DNA of 64,000 bases from Acinetobacter sp. WCHA55 (GCF_002165305.2 NZ_CP032286.1:1674001-1738000); one strand, 5' to 3'. Positions 27,974 to 38,200 are shown, counted from the first letter of the stretch. A program made the numbers and translations. The notes: generated by a model not told the origin, from the letters alone.

Positions 27974-30067
27974 ATGATGAATAAATTCTCTCTTTTTTCC
28001 TCAAGCATATATTTAAGCCTGCTGAGTTCTTTCACTTGGGCCGAAACTTCAACAGAAGTACTCCAGACTATCCAATTACAAGCCGAAACTGAGGGTGAAA
28101 ACCTTCAACTAAGCACCGCAATGACTAAGTTTTCACATGACATTTTAGACGTGCCATTTAGTCGAAGTGTGTTATCCAAAGCATTAATTCAGCAACAAGA
28201 TGTGCAACGTATTGATGATGCATTAACACAAGTGAGCGGGGTCTATAGTCAAACCAATTATGGTGGTGGCTTTTGGGACAATTTTTCATTTAGAGGTTTT
28301 AGTACAGACCCCAATATTGGGGCACAAATTATAAGAAATGGTCTGAGTGTCAACCGTGGGCTCAGTGCTCCCCGAGATATGGTGAATATTGAATCACTCG
28401 ACTTTTTAAAAGGCCCTATGGCTGCACTCTATGGCCGTGGGGAAGCTGGCGGTTTACTCAATATCAACACCAAAAAACCGCAGTGGGAAAGCTCTTCAGA
28501 AGTTAATTTACGTGTTAACAGTTTAGAAAAATACCGTGCTAGTTTTGAGCATACTGCTCCAATCAGTGATGCTGTGGCTTATCGTATTGCGGTAGCACAT
28601 GAAGATAATCAAAGTTTTCGTGATCATGTACACAGTGAGCGTTGGTTTTTCTCCCCTCAGCTCACATGGAAAATTTCAGATTCGACCAAATTGGACTTTG
28701 ACAGCGAATTTACCCGACAAGATGGAACTTTTGATCGTGGTGTGAGCAGTTATCAAAAACAATTTGTGATGGACCCAAAAACATTTACAGGCGAACCTGA
28801 TGATGGCGATCATATTCAAAAGGATCATTTTTATCAGCTTCGACTTGCGCATCAATTTAATGATGACTGGAAAATGAATAATGCACTCAGCGTAAAAGAT
28901 ACTCAACTCAAAGGCTTTTCCAGTGAACCTCGTCGTATTCAGAGTGATGGACGGACATTAGAACGTCAGCGTCGCTATCGTGACAATAAAAGTGATGACG
29001 TTCTCTTTCAAACGGAGCTGCTTGGGAAAATCCAACAAGGCTGGGCACGCCATGAAGTACTTTTGAGCACTGAACTTGGGCAAATGAAATATCGTCAATT
29101 ACAACTGCGTCGAAATCACAGCAGTAGCGTGCCAAATCGCATTGATATCTATGATCCTGTTTATGGACAATACTTACCCGAGCTTCCACTTTTCATTAAC
29201 ACCGAAGAACAGCAACGCTATTTTGCACTGAATCTACAAGATCAAATTTTTCTGAATGATCAATGGAGTGTGCTGTTTGGTGTACGCTTTGATCACATCA
29301 CCCAAGACTTTCAAAATAAACTTGCAGGCATATCCAGTAAAAAAGATTTACAACAAACCAGTCCACGCTTGGGTTTAAACTATCGACTGAATGATCGTTG
29401 GTCATGGTATGCCAACTATGGAGAATCCTTTGCGCTCAACAGTGGTATGGACCGAAATGGCGATGTTTTTTACCCTGAAAAAGGCAAAAGCTATGAGATT
29501 GGTGGGAAATATCGGATTACCCCACAGAGTTTGCTGAGCTTAGCTCTTTTTAAAATGGATAAAGAAAATGTACTGACCACCGATCCAGCAGATAGTAACT
29601 ATCAAATTACCGCTGGAGAAGTCTCAAGTAAGGGGCTAGAACTCGATCTAGAGACACAGCTCAATGATCAATTCTCTATACGTGCCAATTATAGCTACAC
29701 AGACGCCCAAGTGGAAAAAGACCAGAGCCTCGCTCAAGGTTCGAGGTTGAGTAATGTGCCAAGACATAGTGGTTCTGTGAGTAGTAACTACGAATGGGAC
29801 CTTGCCAATGCAGACAAAGTTGGAGTTGGCGCAACGGCAGTCTATGTGGGTAAACGTAGTGGACACAGCACAGATAATGGCTTCAACTTACCTGAATATA
29901 CGTTACTCAACTTAAACGCTTACTATGCCCCATCAGATCAGCTACGTTATCAGCTCAATGTGCATAATCTTTTAGATGAAACTTACTATGTCGCAAGCTA
30001 TAGCGATATGTGGATTCAACCAGGCGATCCTTTAAATGCATCGCTCTCGGTGCAATGGAAGTTTTAA
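27974..30067 (+). CDS. TonB-dependent receptor with Zur-like operator
   Basis: A 697-residue outer-membrane receptor. The signal peptide is cut near TWA-ETS at residue 24. Plug motifs are DALTQVSGVY, FRGFSTD, ESLDFLKGPMAALYGRGEAGGLLNI and NTKKPQ. The barrel ends in the aromatic LSVQWKF. Two adjacent ATG codons (27974, 27977) follow CTCC with no strong ribosome binding site. The plug resembles siderophore receptors, yet the upstream operator is Zur-like, which suggests zinc-responsive expression and possibly a metallophore ligand. That link is inference. Confidence 0.85.
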   Translation: MMNKFSLFSSSIYLSLLSSFTWAETSTEVLQTIQLQAETEGENLQLSTAMTKFSHDILDVPFSRSVLSKALIQQQDVQRIDDALTQVSGVYSQTNYGGGFWDNFSFRGFSTDPNIGAQIIRNGLSVNRGLSAPRDMVNIESLDFLKGPMAALYGRGEAGGLLNINTKKPQWESSSEVNLRVNSLEKYRASFEHTAPISDAVAYRIAVAHEDNQSFRDHVHSERWFFSPQLTWKISDSTKLDFDSEFTRQDGTFDRGVSSYQKQFVMDPKTFTGEPDDGDHIQKDHFYQLRLAHQFNDDWKMNNALSVKDTQLKGFSSEPRRIQSDGRTLERQRRYRDNKSDDVLFQTELLGKIQQGWARHEVLLSTELGQMKYRQLQLRRNHSSSVPNRIDIYDPVYGQYLPELPLFINTEEQQRYFALNLQDQIFLNDQWSVLFGVRFDHITQDFQNKLAGISSKKDLQQTSPRLGLNYRLNDRWSWYANYGESFALNSGMDRNGDVFYPEKGKSYEIGGKYRITPQSLLSLALFKMDKENVLTTDPADSNYQITAGEVSSKGLELDLETQLNDQFSIRANYSYTDAQVEKDQSLAQGSRLSNVPRHSGSVSSNYEWDLANADKVGVGATAVYVGKRSGHSTDNGFNLPEYTLLNLNAYYAPSDQLRYQLNVHNLLDETYYVASYSDMWIQPGDPLNASLSVQWKF

Positions 30068-30073
30068 GAGCCA

Positions 30074-30110
30074 AAACCAGACATGAGCTATGCTAGATCA
30101 TGTCTGGTTT
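30074..30110 (+). terminator. terminator-like hairpin after receptor gene
   Basis: A 13-bp perfect stem, AAACCAGACATGA with TCATGTCTGGTTT, and an 11-nt loop, 7 bp past the stop. The following bases (CTCAGTCATTTTTA) give only a delayed U-run. Confidence 0.65.
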
Positions 30111-30152
30111 CTCAGTCATTTTTATAGATTTAGGGCCAAATAAATTGATTCA

Positions 30153-30290
30153 CTAAGCTGTAAAACCACCATCTACAGCATACTCAGCGCCAGTCACAAA
30201 ACTGGCTTCATCTGATGCTAAAAATGCAACGACCGAAGCAACATCATCAGGTTGACCAAAATGCCCCAAAGACTTAAAGAGTGAACCTGC
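30153..30290 (-). pseudogene. C-terminal fragment of SDR
   Basis: Minus-strand translation gives a typical SDR C-terminus: [19 protein letters not shown] and then [13 protein letters not shown] with its stop at 30153. Everything upstream of FKSLGHFG, including the Rossmann motif and active site, is missing. At about 30290 it meets the plus-strand LysR fragment. Confidence 0.75.
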
Positions 30291-31005
30291 TGGTATTGTG
30301 CGAATCACAGCAGCTCGTTATGCCTATCTAAGTGTTTTACAGCCCTATTTAGGTGAGTTCTATCAACGATACCCACGTATTCAACTTGAAATTGCGATTA
30401 ACGATGGAACGGTCAACGTTTCAAAAGAGGGCTATGATCTGGGTATTCGCTTTGGTAATAAAATTGAAGAACATGTGGTAGCACGTCAAATTTTACCCAA
30501 ACAAACTCAAGGATTATTCGCATCAAAACATTATCTTGAACAGCATGGAGTTCCGCAAAAACCTGTAGATTTAAAACAACATCAGTTAATCGGCTATCGT
30601 TTTACAACAGCAAATACGCTTTCTCCATTGCTTTTACAAGAAGATGGAAAAGAAATTAGTGTTGAAATGCCTGTCTCTTTCGTTGCTAATGATATAGAAG
30701 TCAATATGGATGCAATTCGGCAAGGAATCGGTATAGGTCGAATTTTTTTAATAAATTTAAAACAACAGCCTGATCAAGAAAACTTTATTCCTGTGCTCAA
30801 GCCATACTGGAGAACATTCCCTCCTGTTTATCTCTACTATTTACAAAATAGTCAAAAGTCTAAACGTGTAAGGACGCTCATTGATTTTTTACTGGAAAAA
30901 ATACCGCTTAAAAAACCACTCTCCTTATCTGTGCTTTCGATTTTTCATTATTTAAGTGTTCAACTAAGCTTCACTTTCAGATTCGGCATAGTATGTATTG
31001 AGTAG
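30286..31005 (+). pseudogene. LysR regulator lacking its DNA-binding domain
   Basis: About 235 residues of a LysR substrate-binding domain ([18 protein letters not shown] onward, FYQRYPRIQLEI, LGIRFG, FVANDIEVN, GIGIGRI). The N-terminal winged helix and linker helix are missing, and there is no start codon with a ribosome binding site. The natural end is probably near LIDFLLEKI, and the remaining codons overlap the convergent merR gene. With the SDR fragment it represents a divergent pair whose two 5' halves and shared promoter were deleted. Confidence 0.7.
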
Positions 31006-31383
31006 TCGGTGTGCATTTTCTTCGCAGCTTAAGTCTTGGGGCTTATTTTGTATCGAATCAATCAGGATCAGTAAGTTCTTTTTATTTTCAGCCAACATTT
31101 TTTGCATTTTCACAATTTCTTGTACTTTGTCCTTCAAGGTCTGAATCAATTTGCCATGATTCCAGTTAGCAATATTTGCAGGGATCAACGATTTGATCTC
31201 TTCTAAGGAAAAGCCAACTTGTTGTGCCTGCCTGATCAAATACAATTGTTTTAAATCTTCTTCTGAATATTGACGGTAACCATTCGATAAACGCTTAGGT
31301 TTAGGCAGTAACTGGATTTGCTCATAATAACGAATTGTAGGTGTACTCAACCCACTCAGTTTCGACAACTCACTAATATTCAT
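30964..31383 (-). CDS. MerR-family regulator
   Basis: A 139-residue activator. MNISELSKLSGLSTPTIRYY is the first helix-turn-helix and wing, then NGYRQYSEEDLKQLYLI, IRQAQQVGFSLEEIKSLI and a dimerisation coiled coil near residues 85-115. Only one Cys (LSCEE) is present near the C-terminus, so it lacks the multi-Cys site of metal sensors and is more like the aldehyde/oxidative or drug-sensing groups. Start 31383 has AGAGGG 8 nt upstream; the longer frame to 31407 does not. It is likely to control itself and the two genes to its right through shared operators. Confidence 0.85.
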   Translation of the reverse strand: MNISELSKLSGLSTPTIRYYEQIQLLPKPKRLSNGYRQYSEEDLKQLYLIRQAQQVGFSLEEIKSLIPANIANWNHGKLIQTLKDKVQEIVKMQKMLAENKKNLLILIDSIQNKPQDLSCEENAHRLLNTYYAESESEA

Positions 31384-31396
31384 ACGAAATACCCTC

Positions 31397-31427
31397 TTTA
31401 TATTCAAGTGAACTTAAAGCCTGTGAT
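31397..31427 (-). promoter_or_regulatory. MerR-type promoter of merR gene
   Basis: Minus strand: a weak -35 ATCACA at 31422-31427, a 19-bp spacer and -10 TATAAA at 31397-31402. The spacer holds the dyad CTTTAAGT-TC-ACTTGAA (31403-31419 on the plus strand), the same operator as at 33362. Confidence 0.55.
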
Positions 31428-31588
31428 ATGCAAAAATCAATCATATTTAAGCATGCGGTAGAGAGTATTGAAAAATACCAGTGAGTTTATTCACGGACTG
31501 ATATTTCTCACGATGATGACTTTTAAACTCTCTTCTACTCAGAACATAAGCTGCTATTTTATGCAATGTGACGTTATCTCTCTTAGAT

Positions 31589-32833
31589 TTATACCGAAGC
31601 TTTTGCACGGCGCTGCATACGATGACGATATTGCTTAGTACGTTTGCTCATTGCAAGTTGCTGTAAAATCAATGCCCAAAATGGTGATACTTTAGGATTT
31701 GGTTTCTTACCTTGACTCAATTTACGTAACTGAAACTTTACAGTTGACATGTTGGCAACCGAAGCGAGTGCTTTGTTTTCCCACTCTATTGGTTTGAGTT
31801 CAGGCGCAAGATTCTGACCTGCTTTCCATGCATTAGGTAAATTTGGCTCTAACGCAAGCGCAGTCCCAATCCCCACCATTTCTACACCACTTTGTACGAC
31901 TTGCTCAGCCACTGGCTGACGACGAATTCCCCCTGTGACCATAATCGGCATTCGAGCGATTTTACGGATTTCTGTAGCAAATTCTAAAAAGTAAGCTTCA
32001 CGTGCAAGCGTTCTTCCATCACGGGCTTGGCCTTGCATTGCAGGGGCCTCGTAACTACCACCTGAAAGTTCAACCAAATCTACAGCAAGCTCATTCAACA
32101 TTTCAACCACTTGCTTGGCATCGTCTGCACTAAAGCCACCACGCTGAAAGTCGGCCGAGTTAAGTTTTACCGCAACTGCAAATTGATCAGACACAACTGC
32201 ACGTACCGCTTTCACAATTTCGAGTAAAATTCGAGCACGGTTTTCCAGTGAACCACCCCACTGATCTTGGCGCTGGTTACTGAGTGGTGATAGAAATTGA
32301 CTGACCAAATAGCCATGTGCAGCATGAATTTCTACACCCGTAAAACCTGCCTGCTCAGCCAATTGTGCTGTACGTGCAAAACGCTGAATGACTTCTTCAA
32401 TCATCACTTTTGTCATTTCAACTGGTGTTGCAAACTTATCCGACATTTTGCCTAGATCTAAAGCTACAGCAGAAGGAGCCCAAGTGTCTTGCCCCATATT
32501 CGACTGCATCTGACGTCCAGGATGATTAATTTGCAACCAAAATTGAGCACCTTTAGCACGTCCAATATTTGCCCATTTTTTAAACAAATCAAGATGTTCG
32601 GTATCTTCAAGCACCACCCCGCCAGGTCCTGTCATTGCCCGACTATCAATCATGACATTTCCTGTAATGATCAAACCGACACCACCCTCTGCCCAAGTAT
32701 GATAAAGATTAAATAAATCTTGTGATGGTGCTTGCTCTAAAGTTGCCATGTTCTCTTCCATTGCAGCTTTAGCAAGGCGGTTTGGAATCGTTGTCCCATT
32801 GGGTAGGGTTAATGCATCAAATATGTTCATCAT
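31589..32833 (-). CDS. NADH:flavin oxidoreductase (Old Yellow Enzyme family)
   Basis: A 414-residue FMN TIM-barrel. Seen: FDALTLPNGTTIPNRLAKAAMEE at the start, EIHAAHGYLVSQFLSPLSNQR with the substrate-binding His pair, and the YGGS-like QWGGSLENRAR FMN region, then VTGGIRRQP and GIGTALALEPNLP. It lacks the C-terminal 4Fe-4S/flavodoxin domains of dienoyl-CoA reductase, so it is a plain ene-reductase reducing activated C=C bonds. GAGG lies 5 nt before the ATG at 32833. It is transcribed from a MerR-type promoter just upstream. Confidence 0.85.
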   Translation of the reverse strand: MMNIFDALTLPNGTTIPNRLAKAAMEENMATLEQAPSQDLFNLYHTWAEGGVGLIITGNVMIDSRAMTGPGGVVLEDTEHLDLFKKWANIGRAKGAQFWLQINHPGRQMQSNMGQDTWAPSAVALDLGKMSDKFATPVEMTKVMIEEVIQRFARTAQLAEQAGFTGVEIHAAHGYLVSQFLSPLSNQRQDQWGGSLENRARILLEIVKAVRAVVSDQFAVAVKLNSADFQRGGFSADDAKQVVEMLNELAVDLVELSGGSYEAPAMQGQARDGRTLAREAYFLEFATEIRKIARMPIMVTGGIRRQPVAEQVVQSGVEMVGIGTALALEPNLPNAWKAGQNLAPELKPIEWENKALASVANMSTVKFQLRKLSQGKKPNPKVSPFWALILQQLAMSKRTKQYRHRMQRRAKASV

Positions 32834-32858
32834 GATCACCTCTTTTGATCTGATAACT

Positions 32859-32889
32859 ACTTTAAGATTAAAGTTAACTTTAATGTCAA
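32859..32889 (-). promoter_or_regulatory. MerR-type promoter of the ene-reductase gene
   Basis: Minus strand: consensus -35 TTGACA at 32884-32889, a 19-bp spacer at 32865-32883 and -10 TAAAGT at 32859-32864. The centre is the perfect palindrome ATTAAAGTTAACTTTAAT. The over-long spacer is the hallmark of MerR-activated promoters. Confidence 0.75.
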
Positions 32890-33355
32890 GCGATTTTTTT
32901 TATACGCGATCAAAATAAAAATGAGCAATCTTTAGGTCATCCATAGTTAAAGTAGATTTTGCTCTAAGTGCTAAATTTTTAGATTAGCTTTGCATAATGA
33001 TCTAGAATTCAAAGTCAATAGTTTCAGGATCACGGTCAGCATTTCCTAAAAATATCTAAATATACGTTTAATCGCTCATTTTTATGTGCACAGCCATGTT
33101 ATTTATTACATTTTGATGGGTAACGAATGTCTAAGAATGTAATCCCTCCGTGTCTTACTGACATCATTGGCCTCTGCTTAAAGCAGTACTTAAGATCCAG
33201 CATATCTATTGTTAATGACATAGCATACTGTCAGAAAAAAGAAAGGTTATATTGAAATGTCAGCATGTGAAAATCTTTTCTAATGCTGTGATTCATGTAA
33301 AAGGTTGCGAATAAATAGCAATTTTATGTCTGTAAATATTTACACCTTTCCCGAC
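32890..33355. other. gene-free stretch between divergent promoters
   Basis: 466 bp between the two MerR-type promoters. Mostly AT-rich; I see no gene, tRNA or clear repeat. Confidence 0.5.
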
Positions 33356-33386
33356 TTGACATTCAAGTTCACTTAAAGCTTATAGT
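33356..33386 (+). promoter_or_regulatory. MerR-type promoter of the reductase gene at 33447
   Basis: -35 TTGACA at 33356-33361, a spacer of exactly 19 bp at 33362-33380 and -10 TATAGT at 33381-33386. The spacer carries TTCAAGT-TC-ACTTAAAG, matching the merR operator in both arms. Confidence 0.8.
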
Positions 33387-33446
33387 ATTTATAGCAAACA
33401 CAGGTGTACTACCGACCTTAAGCATGATTCCATGAGGAGTTTCTCC

Positions 33447-34709
33447 ATGACGGCAATAAAAAACAAAAAATATGATTTGGTGGTATTTGGTGCAACCAGC
33501 TTTGTTGGACAAATTTTAACAACTTACCTAAGCGACTACCTCTCAATGCAAGGTGAGTCAGGTGAACAAATTCAGTGGGCAATCGCTGGCCGGTCATCAA
33601 GTAAACTGAATGCGTTAAAAAATAAGCTTGGTGAAAAAGCACAAAATTTGGACATTATGATTGCAGATGTCAATGACAGTGACGCAATTCACAAGCTGTG
33701 TGAACAAACCCGTGTGGTTGTTTCAACCGTAGGTCCTTATGCACTTTACGGTGAACCGATGATCAAGGCCTGTGTTGAAACAGGTACAGACTATTGTGAC
33801 CTTACGGGCGAAACACAATGGATTAAAAAAATGATCGACAACTATCAAAGCCAAGCCGAAGACTCTAGTGCACGGATTGTACATTGTTGCGGTTTTGATT
33901 CAGTCCCTTCTGATATGGGCGTGTATTTTTTACAACAGTACGCACAGCAACTGTGGCACGCCCCAGCGACCAACGTCAAAATGCGAGTGAAAGTTTTAAA
34001 AGGCGGCGCTTCTGGCGGAACGGTGGCCAGTTTAATCAATGTCATACAAGAAGCCGCAGCTGATCCTGCACTACGCAAAGCTTTAGTGAACCCATACCTC
34101 CTTGTGCCACAAAATCATACGCTCAGTGCACGTCAACACTATGTAAAATCGGCTGAGTTTGACAGCGATTTTGATGCATGGATTGCCCCCTTTGTTATGT
34201 CTGCTGTTAATGAACGGGTTGTGCACCGTTCAAATGCACTTGCAAACAATGCCTATGGGGCAAACTTTAGCTATAACGAAGCCATGCTGACAGGCCAAGG
34301 TTGGAATGGTCGTGTCAAAGCTTATAGCTTGGTCGCAGGATTAGGTGCATTCATGCTTGCAGCGGTCACAAAGCCTGTCAGTAAATTGATGGAGCGCTAT
34401 ATGCTCCCAAAACCAGGCGAAGGCCCGACACCCGAGCAACAACGCTCTGGCCGTTTTGATTTACGATTTATTGGCAAGTCAGATGCAGGACAAAGTCTTC
34501 GAATCAAAGTCACAGGCGACCGTGATCCAGGTTATGGGTCAACAGGAAAAATGTTGGGGCAAGCAGCGTTAAGTTTGGTTTTGGATCATCATAACAATGG
34601 CGAGAAAACGGGACGAAATGGCGGTTTTTGGACCCCTGCAACGATGTTTGATGAGCGCTATATTGAACGCTTAAAACAGCATGCAGGTATTGGCTTTGAA
34701 GTGATTTAA
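33447..34709 (+). CDS. saccharopine-dehydrogenase-like (trans-acting enoyl reductase type) protein
   Basis: A 420-residue protein with an N-terminal Rossmann fold: YDLVVFGATSFVGQ, the IAGRSSSKL strand and VVSTVGPYALYG, the hallmark of the saccharopine dehydrogenase NADP-binding domain. A CCGFDSVPSDMG active-site-like loop follows, then a C-terminal domain with KVTGDRDPGYGSTGKM. Relatives include mycobacterial trans-acting enoyl reductases, so the lysine-pathway name is probably misleading. Start 33447 has GAGGAG 8 nt upstream. It lies downstream of a MerR-type promoter shared in design with the ene-reductase gene, suggesting a common stress or xenobiotic response. Confidence 0.8.
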   Translation: MTAIKNKKYDLVVFGATSFVGQILTTYLSDYLSMQGESGEQIQWAIAGRSSSKLNALKNKLGEKAQNLDIMIADVNDSDAIHKLCEQTRVVVSTVGPYALYGEPMIKACVETGTDYCDLTGETQWIKKMIDNYQSQAEDSSARIVHCCGFDSVPSDMGVYFLQQYAQQLWHAPATNVKMRVKVLKGGASGGTVASLINVIQEAAADPALRKALVNPYLLVPQNHTLSARQHYVKSAEFDSDFDAWIAPFVMSAVNERVVHRSNALANNAYGANFSYNEAMLTGQGWNGRVKAYSLVAGLGAFMLAAVTKPVSKLMERYMLPKPGEGPTPEQQRSGRFDLRFIGKSDAGQSLRIKVTGDRDPGYGSTGKMLGQAALSLVLDHHNNGEKTGRNGGFWTPATMFDERYIERLKQHAGIGFEVI

Positions 34710-34816
34710 GTCTTTATCGACTCATTGATAGAAAAAGATGTAAGGCGCATCATGTATTTTAAATACACAGGGTTATGTATTTAGTACTGATGATGATTGA
34801 AATGCAGACTACAAAT

Positions 34817-34855
34817 AAAAAAGAATGAAGCAACACAGGCCTCATTCTTTTTTAT
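34817..34855. terminator. bidirectional terminator
   Basis: AAAAAAGAATGA pairs with TCATTCTTTTTT around a 13-nt loop, with A- and T-runs on both sides. It serves the reductase gene and possibly the small gene at 34924. Confidence 0.85.
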
Positions 34856-34923
34856 TGAATCTTAAAAATATCTGTTTGAACATCATACAAAGTATTTTTT
34901 GTTGCGCCTTTGCATCGTGATGT

Positions 34924-35043
34924 TTAGCTTTGCTTTAGAACATATTCCCAAATAATGAATCCGAGAAAAAATCCAAGAAATGAATATAAAGTAATGATAA
35001 AGAATACAAACCACGCTTTATTTTTTTTTAGTAAAAAGTTCAT
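34924..35043 (-). CDS. 39-residue single-span membrane protein
   Basis: A small gene: MNFLLKKNKAW, then a hydrophobic segment of about 22 residues (FVFFIITLYSFLGFFLGFII), then a short polar tail WEYVLKQS and TAA at 34924. GAGG lies 8 nt before the ATG at 35043. Positive residues before the span predict the N-terminus inside. A bidirectional terminator lies 70 bp downstream. I do not recognise it. The ribosome binding site, membrane span and terminator make it a credible small protein. Confidence 0.55.
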   Translation of the reverse strand: MNFLLKKNKAWFVFFIITLYSFLGFFLGFIIWEYVLKQS

Positions 35044-35195
35044 TTCCAATACCTCAACGCTTTATCTATATTTGTTATTCTAAGGTTTAGGCTATAAATG
35101 GACAGATACAGTTCTTTATGAAAAAAATATAACAGACTATAACAGATTTGCCATTTTTAACTCCCAAATGCGATTAGGCTGATATCAAGTAGTAT

Positions 35196-35233
35196 AAAAA
35201 AGCATGAGGGGTATATGTGCCTCCCCATGCTTC
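35196..35233 (-). terminator. terminator of czc operon
   Basis: On the minus strand an AGCATG/CATGCT stem extended by a G-C rich part is followed by TTTTTT, 15 bp past the czcA stop. Confidence 0.75.
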
Positions 35234-35247
35234 AGTTGATTAAAGAA

Positions 35248-38200
35248 TTAAATTTCCGTTTCTTTTTTAGCATTCATCCAACGATACAACACTGGCAATA
35301 GTACCAAGGTCAATAACGTCGAAGAAATAATTCCACCAATTACCACGGTCGCCAGTGGACGTTGAACCTCTGCCCCTGTGCCCGTGGCAAGTGCCATGGG
35401 AACAAAACCTAAGGACGCCACACAAGCAGTCATTAAAACAGGTCTTAAGCGCAAAATCGCCCCCTGCCAAACAGCTTCATGTAAGTGGTATTGCCCTCTT
35501 AACTCTTTAATGAAGGTCAGCATGACCAAACCATTTAAGACGGCAACGCCAGACAAGGCAATGAAACCAATACCCGCCGACATCGACAAGGGAATGTCTC
35601 TTAACCATAAGAAAAGCACACCACCTGTTAAAGCAAATGGAACACCCGTGAACACCAGTAGGCTTTCTTTAATGTTATGGAAAACAGCCATCAGCAAAAT
35701 AAAGATCGTCAATAATGCTAGTGGAATCACAATCTGCATTCGAGCCTGTGCCGAAGCCAGATTTTCAAACTGACCACCATATTCAATCCAATAGCCACTT
35801 GGTAGTGGATACTGCTTCAGTTGAGTTTGTACCTCTGTGACAAAAGAGCCCAAATCACGCCCTTCCACATTCGCAGTGACTATCACACGACGTTTGCCAT
35901 TTTCACGGCTGACTTGGTTAATACCATCCATCATTTTTACCGTGGCAATATCGGTGAGTAAAATACTGCCGCCATTTGGAAGTTGTATTGGCAGTTGCGC
36001 AATCCCACTGACACTACGGTCTTGTTCACTGAGTCGAATCACAAAGTCAAAACGGCGGTCGCCCTGTAAAATTTCACCGACATTTTGCCCACCAATGCCT
36101 GCTGACACATAGTCTTGTATGGTTTTAACACTTAGGCCATATTGCGCTGCCAAGCTTTTATCAATTTCAACATTAAGCAAAGGTAAACCCGATGTTTGTT
36201 CAACTTTGACTGCGGTACTGCCTGAAACTTGTTGAATCAATTTACTGATTTTTTCAGCTTCCGCATTTAATACTTGCATGTCATCACCAAAGATTTTGAC
36301 ACCGACATCACTACGTACACCCGATATTAACTCATTAAAACGCAGTTCAATTGGCTGAGAAAACTCACTGTTGTTACCGGGCAATGTCGCTAAATACGCC
36401 TGCATACGGCTACGCAGTTCATCCAATGTTTCTTTCGGGTTTGGCCACGCATCACGGGGTTTCAACATGACATAACCATCTGAAATATTAGGCGGCATCA
36501 CATCGGTCGCCACTTCTGCCGTACCTGTACGCGCAAAAATAGCGTGTATTTCAGGGAATTTTTTCAGAAGTAGCTTTTCCGTGTTTTCCTGAATACGAAG
36601 TGATTCTTCTAAACCTGTACTAGGGGAACGCAGTTGCTGTACAGCAAAGTCACCTTCACTCAGTTGCGGCGCAAATTCACTACCGATACGCGTTGCAAGT
36701 AAACCTGTTAATACCAATAAGCACAGTGCAAAGGTTAAAACCACCGCTTTGTACTGATAGGCACAGTCCAATACTCGCTGATATCGCTCTTTTAACGACA
36801 ACATCCAACGGCTTTCAGTTTCTTTAATGTCACCTTTAACAAAAAGTGCAACAGCCGCAGGTACGAAGCTGATCGACAAAATAATGGCTGCAACGAGTGC
36901 AAGTACAACCGTCAAAGCCATTGGGTGGAACATTTTGGCTTCTACGCCAGTCAGTGCAAAAATCGGTAAATACACCACTAAAATAATCAGCTGACCAAAA
37001 ATAAGTGGACGGCGAGCTTGGCGCGCTGCTAAAAATACTTCTTTAAAGCGTTCCGACTGAGTTAACGGTCGTTTGAGCAGTTGTTGTGCATGGGCTAAAC
37101 GGCGAATACAGTTTTCAACAATTACCACTGCACCGTCGACAATAATCCCGAAATCCAATGCCCCTAAACTCATCAGGTTGGCACTGATGTTCTGTTGTGC
37201 CATACCCGTTAAAGTAAACAGCATAGACAGTGGAATCACACAGGCTGTAATTAACGCAGCACGAATATTACCCAAGAATAAAAAGAGGATCACAATCACC
37301 AAGATTGCGCCTTCAACCAAGTTCTTTTGCACCGTTTTAATGGCTTTTTCTACTAAAGTCGTGCGGTCATAAACTGTTTCGATTTTAACGCCTTGCGGTA
37401 AACTGCTTTGCACCTCTTGAATTTTGGCATCGACAGCTTTAGACACCGTTCGACTGTTTTCACCCATCATCATCATAGCGATGCCGAGTACAGTTTCTTC
37501 GCCATTATAGGTTGCGCCTCCTGTTCGGAGGTCATGATCAATTGAAACCTGCGCAATATCCGCAACACGGATCGGGTTCCCATTTGGGCTGGCAACTGTT
37601 GTATTTTCAATGTCTGCAAGACTGTTGAGTGTGCCAGGCACACGAACTGTGAGCTGCTGACCATTTTCCTCAATAAAGCCTGCCCCACGGTTTTCATTGT
37701 TTTCCTGTAAAGCGGTTTGCAGTTGGCTCAAGGAAATATTCAACTGCTGCATACGGTTTAAGTCAGGAGCAACCACGTAGGTTTTGTTAAACCCGCCAAT
37801 ACTGTTGACCTCTGCAACCCCTGCAACACGTTGCAATTGCGGACGAACGATCCAATCTTGGATCTCCCGCAAGTCCATCGCACTATAAGCTGTACCATCG
37901 GCTTTTTTGGCATTCGGTTCTGCTTTAATGACCCATTGATAAATTTCACCTAAACCTGTTGAAACTGGCGACATGGTTGGAGAAACATCACTGGGTAAAT
38001 CCGCTTTGGCTTCTTGTACCCGCTGATTAATCTGCTGGCGTGCCCAATAGATGTCTGTACCATCCTTAAATACGATGGTGACTTGGGACAAACCATAGCG
38101 TGAAATCGAACGAGTCAGTTGTAAATCTGGAATACCCGCCATAGCCGTTTCAATTGGATAGGTAATCCGCTGTTCAACCTCCAGTGCGGTAAAACCATTG

